Shown: positions 23,088 through 36,153 of the stretch, piece by piece
Numbering within the stretch: position 1 is the first letter of the stretch
How the letters are laid out: each line of letters opens with the position of its first letter
Origin: Plasmopara viticola
Lineage: Eukaryota; Oomycota; Peronosporomycetes; Peronosporales; Peronosporaceae
Direction: 5' to 3'
DNA length: 64,000 nt
Assembly: GCA_001695595.3 (NCBI GenBank)
Contig: MBPM02000024.1
Span: 372,001-436,000 of the forward strand
Translations under genes and position numbers: made by a program
The notes under the pieces: model-generated
Database searches by the model: none
What the model was told of the DNA's origin: nothing
Seen by the model: the letters and a program-made list of their open reading frames with translations, nothing else

Positions 23088-26000
23088 ATGGCCGACAATT
23101 ATCGAGCGGTTCGTAATGAACGTGACCTACTTCATCTCTGTTCACGGTCTTATATCGATGATTATCTCTCTCTGTAGTATGAAAGCAGTACTCGTCTTGC
23201 ACCGTCAACAAGTCCATCAAAAAAGATCGCAAGGGGTCCCGTCGGAATCATTAATTTTGAGCCGACCATTGCTCCTACCGGACCATCTCACTCTCCGACT
23301 CGGCGAACTATTATCAAAGACTCGTGTCAAATTAGCTCGCCAACGTCATTCGTCCAACTTCCGAATGGTTTTTCAGTCGGAGGGGGACACGTCCTCACGC
23401 CCGTGGATCCAGCCGAGCGAGAAGACGGAACCATTGAGCCCAAGGTGTTTGTGCCGTATAAACGGGTAGCGAATCTCCCTCCCCGTAAGGTGGAGGTCGA
23501 ACGAAAAAAGCGACTGTATGAAGCAGTCGATGTCAATGCACTGCTCCAGCGGCGGATGACCGACTTTCACTGCTCGTCCGTGTACCAGAAAATCGAACAG
23601 GATAGTAGTGGCACTGCAAAGATGATTGTCGACAGCTTAGCTCTCTATCTCTTTGACGACGAAACTTATGAGATTCATGAACCCGAAGAATGGATTAGAT
23701 TAGGTCGCAAACGCAACGGAACGGTGCGAATCCCAGCCACCGCCGCGTTTCTCAATGCTTGTGGAATTGTCACCACTTGGCTTGACGCGTACGTGGTGAG
23801 CTATGACTCTGCGACGAGACTCTTCTCGGTCGAATTCCAGCGTCAAGACACGAGGGAGATTATCGAGTGTAGACGATTGGATGTTTGTTTCAAAGCCGAA
23901 GACCCAAACAACTTTGCGGATCGATATATCGCTGCACAAGTCGCTCGTGTGCAAGCTCAAGATCTGCTACGGGAGAGTTTCTACATCGACTGCATGCCAT
24001 TGGACGAGCTTCCCAAGCTTGAAAGTGGAAGCGTGAACAAGATTACTCGCCTGGCAACTACCGTGTTTCAAGGAAAGAGACTTCGGGTGCCAGACACGAC
24101 GCATCTCGTGCATGAAATCCAACTAAATTACTTGCGTGCAATGTGCAAGATTGTCTTTAAATTTCAAAGAGAAAGAGGACGAAACACGGACGTGTTCAAA
24201 GGATTTCTATCAAAGCAAGAGCGAGCGCCAGCTCATGTTTGTCCACGAGTATTTGTCCCATTTTCGACAAATTTAGAGCGAATGGTCGCTCCTCCTGTCG
24301 ACTATGCAGACCAATTTCTTCGTTTTTCCTTTCAAACATTTCTCACATCGCCTGAGGCCTTGTCGGCACTTCTTAAGGTCAACGAAGAGTGTTATCGAGT
24401 CTTGCAACTCGAACTCTTTAGTGTGAAACCAGGGCGAAGTGTCAAGCTTGAAGAGTTCCAACAGCGGCAGCAAACACTCGAACGCATTGTCCTCAAGACG
24501 CTTACAGACGAATGGCCGCACAAAGTCGCAAGTATTGTCAAGACGGCACTGGCCAATGTCAAGAAAGGCTGGTACTATCTGCAAGAGACTCGACAAGACA
24601 CGTATGAATTTAGCAAGCTCCGTGCGCTCCTTCGCCGTATCAACTTTTGTATGAAAGACACGCTTCGATTCCTTACGTACCACTCGCTGACCCAATTTCA
24701 TGGCTTTATTCAACACGCTACACTTGGAGACGTGCACATAATCGATGCCAAGACGACATTTGTGACGTATCCAGACTTAAAGACCGACCAAGTCGGTGAA
24801 ACTAAACGGCAGGATAAGCAGGTGATGAGTCCGACGCCGTTGTTTACATTGAACCTCAGTGTCTCAACAGAGCTCGTTGTCATCAATCAGCGTCAAGTGG
24901 ATGCTTCTGCTCAAGCACGCTCGAGCTGGCGCCCTAAAGCCTCTGAAGGCTCGATGGAGGAGAACCCGCACACGGTCGTTGAACGCAAAATGGGCACGAT
25001 TTTTTCATTCAGCACTAGCATTGGAACGTTTAAAAGTGCAATGCTCGATATGGTCTTGAAAATGCTTGACAACTTGAAGAATATTCGGCAAGTTGAGCAA
25101 ATGGTCATGAGTAAACTATTTTGGAGCAGTCTACCGTGTCTGTCATGTGTGAGTGCGACAGAAGATTGGGTCTCGACGCTACGTTTAAGTCTTGACGCTT
25201 TAATGGACAAAGCGGCGGTCCCTTTACGCACGTACCTCGAGCAATACGATCAGTATATACCTTTTCTCAACGTCAAAGAAGACGAGTACCTCGCAGAGTT
25301 TCAAGCTCATCAACCACCGAATCTCACCCTGATTCAAGACGCGATTAAGAATCACTATCTAGATGCCGTTGCCGTCGAGACGCGCATTCCAACGACCAAT
25401 GTTGAGCTAGGGATGTACGCTGTTAATTGTACGAGTATCCGTACGCTCTTGGCGGACAAGCACCGCCGTCTTGCGAGAAAGCTGTTGGATCTGCAACTGA
25501 AAAATTCGACGGGGTTGGCGAAAGAAATTTTGAAAAAGTTTGAACAGATTAATCGACAGCTTCAAAAGAGTCCGCAAAACATTGAAGAATTGACTGAAAT
25601 GACGGCGTACTTGGACAGTGTACCGGCACAAATTGCACCGCTGTTGATGCAAAGTCAGCAGCTTGTCAAGTATCGTCAACTACTGGATCATTACCAGTAT
25701 GTGTACGACCGCGACGATTTTATGACTATTTTCAACGTGCAGCTGTGTCCACGCAAGATCAATGAACAGATCAAGTGGATGGTGCAGCTGTTGCAAGTAC
25801 AAAAGACGCAGTTTTCGTCGGAACTAGACGAGCAACAAGCCGATTTTGCCGAATCCTTGCGTCTTTTGCACAGTGAAGTCGAAGGGTTTCGACAATATAC
25901 GGACATTGCGCGCTTGGATCACGTGTACAAGTACGTGATGAACATTGAGCACAAGATTGGGAAAGCTGACGAAGAGGCTAAGCTATACAACTCGCGCGAA

Positions 26001-29000
26001 ATGTTAATGAGTCAAGACGTTACGAATTATGACAAAATTCAATTGATTCGACGAGACTTTGAGCCGTATTCGCTTCTGTGGAAGACCGCTAGCACTTGGC
26101 TTCGAGAGCACAAAAAGTGGATGGACGGTGCGTTTCTTGACGTCAACGGAGAAGAGATGGAGACGTTTGTCGAAAGTAATTGGGTCGCTATTCAAAGAGC
26201 GCTGAAACAGTTTGAAAAGCTCCATATTAACGGCTGTTCTAGTGTCGCCGCCATGGTCAAGGAAAGCATTGCTGACTTTCGTCTCCACGTCCCGTTGATT
26301 CTGTCCATGCGCAATCCAGGCATGCAAGAGCGTCACTGGAGTCAGATCAATCAAGCGATTGGCAATACGTTTCGACCGGATCGAAGCATGAAGCTCAGCT
26401 ACGTCCTCGATTTGGGTCTCGAGACGCACATTGATGCCATTGCACGAATCGGGGAGACGGCGAGAAAGGAGCATGAGATTGAAAAGACACTCAATTCGAT
26501 GGATGAAAAGTGGTCAAGTCTGAACTTGACGATTGTAGACTACCGCGAGACACAAACGTTCGTGCTGAAAGGGGTGGATGAGATCCAAGCACTCTTGGAT
26601 GAACAGATGACGACGACCCAAGCGATGCAGTTTTCCGCCTATAAAAAGCCGTATGAAGACCGAATAAATCGGTGGGAACGGACACTCCGAACTGTGTCGG
26701 ATGTACTCGATGAGTGGATCCAAGTGCAGCGTAGTTGGCTCTACTTACAGCCAATTTTTGACTCTCCTGACATCAACAAGCAGCTCCCCACGGAAGGCAA
26801 GCGCTTTGCGACTGTCGACAAGAATTGGCGCCAGACGCTGGCCGCAGCGAAGCAAAAGCCAAATGTACTGACGTTTTGCAACAATGACAAGTTATTCGAC
26901 CGCTTGCAAGAAAGTACGCGGTTCTTAGAGCAAGTGCAAAAGGGTTTGAGCGACTTTCTCGAGACGAAGCGATCGGTGTTTAGTCGGTTTTACTTTCTCT
27001 CGAACGAAGAATTGCTGTCGATTCTATCCGAGAGTAAAGATGTCAAGCTGGTGCAACCGCATTTGAAGAAATGCTTTGAGGGGATTGTGTCGGTGGAGTT
27101 TCAGGAAGATTTGACAATCACGGCTATTGTGTCTGCAGAAGGCGAGAAGGTGGCGATGACCACAGCGGTCGATCCTGTTGGGAAAAATGTCGAGCACTGG
27201 ATGACAGAAGTCGAAGACATGATGCGTGTGTCGATCCGTGACGTCATGTACCAGGCAATTGATGATTACACGAAACTTGCACGTACAAAGTGGATCCAAA
27301 AGTGGCCAGGAATGTGCGTCTTGAATGGCAGTCAGTTTCACTGGACACGAGAGATGGAGGAAGAGATGGCCAAGGCAGGAAGTGACGGCGTCAAGCGCAT
27401 GATGGAGCGACAGCTGGCACAGTTGGCCGATATGGTGCAAATGGTACGAGGAGATCTCGACAAACTCGCACGGGTAAGTGTTGGGGCGCTGGCGGTGATT
27501 GACGTGCATGCTCGAGATGTGACAATGCGTCTCGTGTCGAATGACGTGAGCTCAAAAGACGACTTTATGTGGTCTAGCCAACTGCGGTATTATTGGGACG
27601 ACGACCTGTTTGCAGACATGGTGTCGGCTCGCCGCCCGTACGGCTACGAGTATCTCGGCAACTCGTTTCGCTTAGTGATTACGCCGTTGACAGACAAGTG
27701 TTACATGACGCTTATGGCGGCGCTCCAAATGACACTGGGTGGAGCCCCGGCCGGTCCTGCTGGTACGGGAAAGACCGAGACGACCAAAGATCTGGCCAAA
27801 GCTCTGGCCAAGCAATGCGTCGTCTTTAACTGTTCGGATGGGCTTGATTACATTGCAATGGGCAAATTCTTCAAAGGCTTAGCTGCATGTGGGGCCTGGG
27901 CGTGTTTTGACGAGTTCAATCGCATCAACATTGAAGTCTTGTCGGTTATTGGCCAGCAAGTGACTACGCTTCAGCTCGCAGTCCGTGCTGGCGACAAACG
28001 CATCCTCTTTGAAGGCTCCGACATTGCCGTGAACCCGCAGTTTGGCGTCTTTATCACCATGAATCCAGGCTACGCTGGGCGCTCGGATTTGCCGGATTCC
28101 CTCGCTGCATTGTTCCGGCCCGTTGCAATGATGGTCCCGGACTATGCGATGATTGGAGAGATCATGTTTTTTGCGTACGGATACGAGAAAGCGAAACAGT
28201 GTGGCGCTAAAATGGTCACGACGTTCAAACTGTGCTCGGAAATGCTGTCGTCTCAATCTCACTATGATTACGGGATGCGAGCCGTCAAGACGGTCATCAC
28301 AGCAGCTGGCAACTACAAGCGTTCGGATCCAGACATGGACGAAGAAGTGCTGCTCCTGCGTGCTCTCCAAGACGTCAACTTGCCCAAATTTCTCGCGCAT
28401 GACATTCCTCTCTTTAATGGCATTCTAAGTGATTTATTCCCTAGCAAGAGCCGTCCACAGTTAAATCTTGGTGCGTTGATTCGGGTGATCAAAGACACGA
28501 TTACTAAGCAACATCTACAAGTGCATCCATTCTTTCTTATGAAAGTCGTGCAAGTGTACGAAACGCTTTGTGTCCGTCACGGTTTAATGGTTGTTGGGTC
28601 GACCGGTGGAGGCAAATCAGCGAATCTCAACGTGCTTGCAGATGCACTGACCGAGTTAAAACAGCGGGGCGAGAGAGGGCATGCGTATGAAAGAGTGTGT
28701 CGATCTCACTTGAATCCGAAATCCATTACTATGGGGCAACTCTATGGAGAGTTTGACGTCAATACGCACGAGTGGCAGGATGGAGTCTTGTCAACGCTGT
28801 ACCGTGAAGCGGCCAGTGATGCGACGTCTGACCGAAAATGGGTCATATTTGACGGACCTGTGGACGCGATTTGGATTGAGAATATGAATACTGTGTTGGA
28901 CGATAATAAGAAACTCTGCCTTGCTAGTGGCGAGATTATTCAAATGTCGAATGAAATGACTATGATGTTTGAAGTTGAGGATCTCTCCGTGGCGTCTCCT

Positions 29001-32000
29001 GCAACAGTGAGCCGAACGGGAATGGTGTACATGGAACCGAGCTCCCTCGGCTTTGATCCACTGGTTGTGAGTTGGCTGGAAAAGCTTGAGCGAGACATTG
29101 AACTGGGTACGGCTCCTCCTGTCCTCGAGCTGTGCTTGCGCCTTCACCACTTACTCGACGTCTACTTACGGCCTGCTCTACAGTTTGTGACGACTTATGT
29201 GAAGGAATATTTGCCTCAGATTCCATCCAACTTGGTGCAAAGCTTATTGCGTTTACTCGACTGTTTTTTTTATACTATCCAAGGAGAGGAGAGGAAAGAC
29301 GTCAAGTTGGAGCGGGTAGAATTTTACCTCAGAAACGTCGAGAGCTTCTTTCTCTTTTCACTGATTTGGTCAATCGGGGCAACAGGCAACGACGCTGGTC
29401 GTGAGCGGTTTGACGTCTATTTGCGAGAAGAAATGCTTGGAAATAACGTGCAGAAACCATTGCCACCAGCTGGTCAAGTGTACGATTACTCCTTTGATCT
29501 TGCAACAGAGGAGTGGCTGCCGTGGCTTCAGACGATCCCTGCCTATACGATCGATCCATCGGCATCTTTCTCCGAGGTGGTGGTGCCGACTGCTGACTCT
29601 GTGCAGTCGACGTTCTTGATGAATCTGACGATTCCCGTAGGTATTCATATGCTCATTGTCGGGCCAACGGGGACGGGCAAGACAATCAACGTTAATCAAT
29701 TCCTCGAAAGGTTGAATCCAGAGACGTTTATCCCCTTAAGCATGGCTTTCTCTGCTCAAAGTAGTGCCAATCAAACGCAAGACTTTATCGATTCCAAGAT
29801 GGAAAAGCGACGAAAAGGCGTCTTTGGACCACCGGCAGGAAAGAAGTTTGTCATTTATGTCGATGACCTGAACATGCCGAAACAAGAGGAATACTTTGCT
29901 CAACCCCCGATTGAGATTCTACGTCAATGGTTTGATCAAGGAGGCTGGTATGACCGCAAATTGCTCACGTTTCGAACAATCATCGACATTGGCTTTGTGT
30001 GCTCCATGGGACCGCCGGGAGGAGGCCGCAACCCCATCACGTCACGCTTTGTGCGCCATTTCAACATTGTGGGCTACACGGAAATGGCCAAGGAGAGCAA
30101 AGTGATTGTGTTTACGACAATTGTCGGCGCCTTTTTCGCTCGATTCTCCGACGAAATTCGACCGCTGGAGATCACGCAGAAACTAGTCGAGGCTTCGATT
30201 GAGGTCTACAATACGGTCATTGACCAATTGCTCCCGACGCCAGCCAAGTCGCACTATACGTTCAATCTCCGTGATCTTGCCAAGGTATTTCAAGGAGTTT
30301 TAATGGGCGATGTTAAACGGATTACAAAACTTGAGCAAATGTTGCGTCTCTGGGTGCATGAAAACCTACGCGTCTTTAACGATCGCTTTACGACGTCAAA
30401 AGATCACGAGTGGTTCCTTGACTTGCTTCAGACTCAAGTGGCCTGTGTCTTTGGAGATGCATTGGGAACGACGACAAAGCAAGCAGCGTGGGACCTCGTT
30501 CACCCGACTCAGACGTTGTTGTATGGCGACTACATGGTACCGGGTGCCGATCCAAGAGTTTACGACGAGATCGCCGATCTCGATAAGCTGCAGACGCAAG
30601 TAGAAGAATACTTAAGCGACTACAATGCTGAAAGGAGCGCGCCAATGAACCTCGTGCTCTTTATGAATGCAATTGAGCACGTGTCTCGAATTGCTCGCAT
30701 CCTTCGACAGCCTCAAGGCAACGCATTGTTGCTCGGAGTTGGCGGTAGCGGCCGTCAATCGCTTACTCGCTTAGCCGCTTATATGGCCGAGTATTCGTGC
30801 ATCCAGATTGAGATCTCGAAAGGATACGGCAAGACGGAATGGCGAGAGGATCTCAAGAAATGTCTGATGAAAGCTGGCATTGATGAAAAGCCGCTCGTGT
30901 TTCTCTTTTCCGACGTCCAGATTGTGCATGAAGCAATGTTGGAAGACATGAACAACGTTTTGAATTCGGGCGACGTTCCAAATCTGTACGCTTCTGAAGA
31001 TCTGGACCAGATTAGCCACCACTGTCGCTCGTATTGTGTCAAAAAGCATCTCGCGCCTACGAAACTCAATACATTTGCGCAGTATCTCTTACTTGTACGA
31101 CAGAATGTGCACCTCGTGCTCTGCATGAGTCCACTGGGTAGTGTCTTTCGCGACCGCATTCGAATGTTTCCGTCGTTGGTCAATTGTTGTACGATCGATT
31201 GGTTTAGTGAATGGCCAGCAGAAGCGCTTCAGTCTGTGGCGGCCAGTGCCTTGTCATCGAGTGACTTTTCATTCGCGGATGACCCCGGAGATACCGATGC
31301 AATGGATGCGACGACAGCTACGCCAGGATCCTCGAAAGCTGTCGTGAGTCTCTTTCAGACCATTCATCAAAGTGTCGAACAAGCGTCCGTCTTGTTCTTT
31401 AACCAGCTTCGTCGATACAACTACGTGACACCAACGAGCTACCTCGAGTTGCTGCATACCTTCAAGACAGTATTGCTACTAAAGCGTGAGGAAGTGCACT
31501 CGAAGCGGTCGCGACTACAGAATGGCGTGGATAAGATCATTGCGACCAAGGCACAGGTTGCGGGCATGCAAGAACAGTTGGTGGCGTTGAAGCCTCAGTT
31601 GAAAAAGACGCAAACGGAAGTCGAAGAAATGATGCAACAGATTACTCGTGACAAGAAAGATGCCGACGAGACCAAAGCCATTGTAGAGAAGGAAGAGCAG
31701 AGCGCTAATGCGAAAGCTGCCGAGACACGGGAGATTGCCGACGATGCCCAACGTGACTTGGACGAGGCGCTCCCGGCGCTTGAAGCGGCAGTTCAGTGTC
31801 TCAACCGGCTTAAAAAGTCGGACATTGACGAAGTGAAAGCGTTAAAGAATCCACCGCATGGTGTCAAGCTCACGATGGAGGCGGCGTGTATTATCTTTGG
31901 GATCAAACCTGCCATCAAGGCAGATCCGGACAAGGCAGGACAAAAGCTGAAAGACTATTGGGAAAGTGCGCAAAAGACCATCTTGAGCAATGCGAAGAAA

Positions 32001-35000
32001 CTCATGGAAGACATGGTGAACTTTGACAAGGACAATATTAACGACAAGATCATCCAGGAACTGGATCGCTACATTGAAATGATAGAGTTCTCGCCTGCTG
32101 CGGTTCGGAAAGCCAGTGTCGCGTGTGAGGCCATTTGTATGTGGGTACGAGCCATGCACACCTACCACAACGTCGCAAAACTTGTCGAACCAAAGAAGAT
32201 TGTACTCGCACGAGCTCAGGCCGAATTGGACACGACTTTGCATCTTCTTGCAGATGCCAAGACGCGTTTAGAGGCCGTGGTCGACCGGCTTGCAGAGCTG
32301 GAGCACAATTACAATACTGCCGTGGACAAGAAAGATCAACTCGCACGTGATGTACGACAGTGTGAGCTTCGACTCGACTCGGCGTTGAAATTGATTGGTT
32401 TATTGGGAGGAGAAGAGACGCGCTGGGCGGCGACGATCTGTCAATTGAATGTGGATGACACCAACTTGATGGGGGATGTCGTCGTCTCTGCTGCTACGAT
32501 TAGCTACTTGGGGACCTTTACGAGCGAGTTTCGAGAATCGTGTGTCTCGACGTGGTACGCTGCGCTCAAAGCGTTGAGGCTACCGCACACAAAAGATTGC
32601 AGCATCATTACCACCCTTGCCGATCCAGTCAAAGTACGAAGCTGGCAGATTGCTGGCTTACCGTCGGATACCGTGTCGGTCCAGAACGGTCTGATCATGG
32701 CGCGTGCAAGGCGGTGGTCGCTACTGATTGATCCACAAGGTCAGGCAAATCGCTTTATCAAGACTCTGGGAAAAGAGTCGTCGGAAAACGGGCTCGATGT
32801 CGTCAAGCAGAGTGACAAAGGGTTTCTCAAGACCTTGGAGAATGGGATTCGATTTGGCAAATGGATTCTTCTTGAAAATGTAGGGGAGAGCCTCGACGCA
32901 ACGCTGGAACCGGTGCTCCTGCAAACCAAGTTTCGTCAAGGTGACCAGATGGTCATGAAACTCGGCGACGCGACCGTGCCGTACCATCCAGCGTTTCGCT
33001 TTTTCATGACGACCAAGTTGCCAAACCCGCACTACTCACCCGAGACGTCAGTGAAAGTGACACTTGTCAACTTTACCATCACCCCCAATGGTCTCGAAGA
33101 ACAGGCTCTAGGCGTTGTCGTGCAAGAAGAAATGCCCGAGTTAGCGGAGAAGAAGAACTCGCTTGTCGTGGCCAATGCACGCATGAAAGCTGAGCTAGTC
33201 GAGATTGAAATTAAAATCTTGTACTTGTTGGCCAACTCGCAAGGGAACATTCTCGATGATACGGAGCTCATTGATACACTAGGAAAGGCCAAGGTGACGT
33301 CCGAAGACATTAACGAAAAGATGGCCGAGGCCGAAGTGACGGAACAAGCCATTGACGAGTCTCGAGAACGTTATCGTGGAGTGGCTTTTCGTGCGTCTTT
33401 GCTCTTCTTTTGTATCGCCGACTTGGCCCTTGTGGACCCCATGTACCAATACTCTCTTCCGTGGTTTGTGTCGCTCTTTATCAAGAGTATCCATAGCGCA
33501 ACCGCCAGTGACCAACTGGAATTGCGCCTGACTTATCTCAAGGATTCGGCAACCTACGCGCTTTATCGCAACATTTGTCGCTCGTTATTCGAAGAACACA
33601 AACTGCTCTTTTCGTTCTTGCTCACGATCAAACTATTGATGGGATCGCAATTGATCAATCTACTGGAATGGCGATTCCTGATCTCGGGCTCGACTGCCAC
33701 CTCCATTGACGCGACGAATCCCGATCCGACTTGGATCGAAGACCGAATGTGGCGTGAAGTGTGTGCCTTGTCGTCTTTGTCAGCCTTTGAGACACTGGCG
33801 TCGTCACTGGCTGCCAACACGTCGCAGTGGCGCAAGCTTTTCGACTCTACGGATCCACAGGTAGAGCGGCTTCCGGTTGCGTTGGATCTGTCGCTCGATT
33901 CGTTTCAAAAGCTCTGTATTCTTCGCTGCGTTCGACCCGATCGGATGACAGAAGGCATGCAAAACTTTGTGGCGGAGCACATTGGTCGTCAGTATATTGA
34001 GCCACCCCCGTTTGATCTCGTGAGCTCGTTCGCGGACTCGACCGTCGTCACACCCATTATCTTTGTCTTGTCGACTGGGTCGGATCCAGCAAAGGAGTTG
34101 CTTGTGTTTGCAGACACCATGAAGATGAATCGAAAGCTCAGTTCAATTTCATTGGGGCAAGGTCAAGGTCCTTTAGCGACCAGGATGATTGAAGAAGCTG
34201 TGACCAGCGGCAAATGGGTGCTTCTCCAAAATTGCCACTTGGCCATTAGTTGGTTGCCACAGCTTGAGCGGATTTGTGACGAGTTGACTCCCGACACCAG
34301 CCACCGCGACTTTCGGCTGTGGTTGACTAGTAAACCAAGTGCTGCATTCCCGACTTCAGTGCTTCAAAATGGGATCAAGATGACCAAGGAACCACCGAAA
34401 GGAATCCGTGCAAACTTGCGAGACTCGTACATGAAGCTCTCAAACAACGCCCTTGACGTCACCTCCAAACCCGATCAATTTCGAAAGCTTTTGTTTGGCC
34501 TCAGCTTCTTCCACGCCGTCGTGATTGAACGAAAACGATTTGGTTCATTGGGCTGGAACATTCCGTACGCCTTCAATGATACCGACTATGATATTAGCCG
34601 TGCCCAGCTTGAAATGTTTTTGGATTTCTACCACGAAGTACCATATAAAGTCTTGTGCGTCATGACGTCGATGGTCAACTATGGCGGTCGGGTGACGGAC
34701 GACAAGGATATGCGAACCATCGACGTCATTCTGGAAGATTTTTTTAATTCTGAGATTTTACACGATGGGTACGCCTTTTCTTCTAGTGGTACGTACTATT
34801 CCTTCACGCCCGATGCCAAGGACCCTCTTGCAAGTTACTTGGGCTACATTGACAATCTCCCCATCAATCCAGAGCCTGAAGTCTTTGGAATGCACGACAA
34901 TGCAAACATCACGTGTGCTTTAGCCGAGACGTTTCACACGTTTGATATCATTTTGACACTCCAGCCACGTGCTGCAGTAGGTGCAGGAGGTCAATCGCGG

Positions 35001-35906
35001 GAAAGCTTGATTGAACAGCAAGCTCAATCGATCGTGGATCGCTTACCGCCACTGTTTGACGTGGAACACATTGCGCTGCGATTTCCCGTCTTGTACGAAG
35101 AGTCGATGAACACAGTGCTTTTGCAAGAAGTGCAGCGGTACAATGCGCTCCTTCGTGTCCTCCAAGTGTCACTCCCCAATTTGCAACGTGCTCTTCATGG
35201 TCTCATTGTCATGTCACCCGAGCTCGAGGCAATGGCTACGTGTTTGTTCAATCAAAAAGTCCCTCCTCAATGGGAAAAGAAGGCGTATCCGTCATTAAAG
35301 GCTCTTGGTGGCTGGATTGATGATCTACTTGAACGTCTGCACTTTTTAATCAAGTGGATTAAGGATGGCATACCACCAGTCTTTTGGCTCTCGGGGTTCT
35401 TCTTTCCACAAGGTTTCTTGACGGGTATCCTCCAGAATCACGCGCGACAGTTTGGCTTAGCAATCGACTCGCTGTCCTTTACCTTTTTAATGCAATCTCA
35501 ATCGATCAACAGCATTAAAACAAAGCCTGCAAAAGGTGGGTGCTATATTACGGGCCTTTTTCTAGAAGGTGCGCGATGGGATCGACTTGCCCACTCGCTT
35601 GTGGACCCGTTACCCAAAGAACTCTTTGCTCGCATGCCTGTGGTGCATCTCCTGCCAATTCCAGACCGTCAAGCACCTCAGAGCGGCATCTACCGTTGCC
35701 CAGTGTACAAGATCCTTACGAGGACGGGCACCCTGTCAACAACAGGCCACTCGACCAATTTCGTGTTTTGGATTGAAATTCCGTCGAATAAAAGAACGAT
35801 TTTCCGCAATTCGCTCGTTTCCGAGACGAATCTTCAGCTGCAATTCGCTGACCAAGATTATTGGATCAAGGCTGGCGTCGCGTGTTTCCTCTCACTAATG
35901 TATTAG
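23088..35906 (+). CDS. Axonemal inner-arm dynein heavy chain, DNAH1-like
   Basis: Motor subunit of the flagellar inner arm. One frame is open from 23178 to 35906, about 4,240 codons without an intron. The AAA ring has P-loops GPAGTGKT (AAA1, 27753), GSTGGGKS (AAA2, 28596), GPTGTGKT (AAA3, 29661) and the usual GVGGSGRQS (AAA4, 30735). AAA1 Walker B is WACFDEFNRI. The stalk coiled coils and microtubule-binding domain fall at about 31.5-32.4 kb. The C-terminus, with VFWLSGFFFPQGFLTG, GLFLEGARWDR and TGTLSTTGHSTNFV, fits DNAH1 best among the axonemal classes. No ATG opens the long exon. A strong acceptor (CTCTCTCTGTAG, ending 23177) precedes it, and a candidate first exon 23088-23108 (MADNYRA) with a weak GTTCGT donor gives phase 0. 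The first exon is the uncertain part. Its intact state implies motile zoospores. Confidence 0.9.
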
Positions 35907-36085
35907 CTACAGTCGTCAAGTTAACAAACGAGAGGGGTCTTGTAGAAAGTAAGCGGCTTTTTACTTGTAGTACATTAGTCGAAATTCACCCTTTTTTCAA
36001 AGACTTTACTTATACTTCCTGCTCTTGTCTTTGAAATATCTTGAAACCGTGGACTAAAGTAGTCGATTAAGTGTCGGTTCGTCTC

Positions 36086-36093
36086 TTCACTTT
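36086..36093 (+). promoter_or_regulatory. Oomycete initiator-like element of the ion-channel gene
   Basis: TTCACTTT matches YTCANTYY 61 bp before the channel start codon and lies within the short (247 bp) gap after the dynein stop. Confidence 0.35.
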
Positions 36094-36153
36094 GAAAGTG
36101 CGATAGTAAGTGGAGCAAGGAACAGGGGGCCAGAAATCGCGAGAATTGCCACA

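Noticed and set aside
23327..35172. Many open frames of 60-170 codons on both strands inside the dynein gene
   Set aside because: They lie within a much longer frame that has clear dynein motifs; their existence follows from its codon usage.
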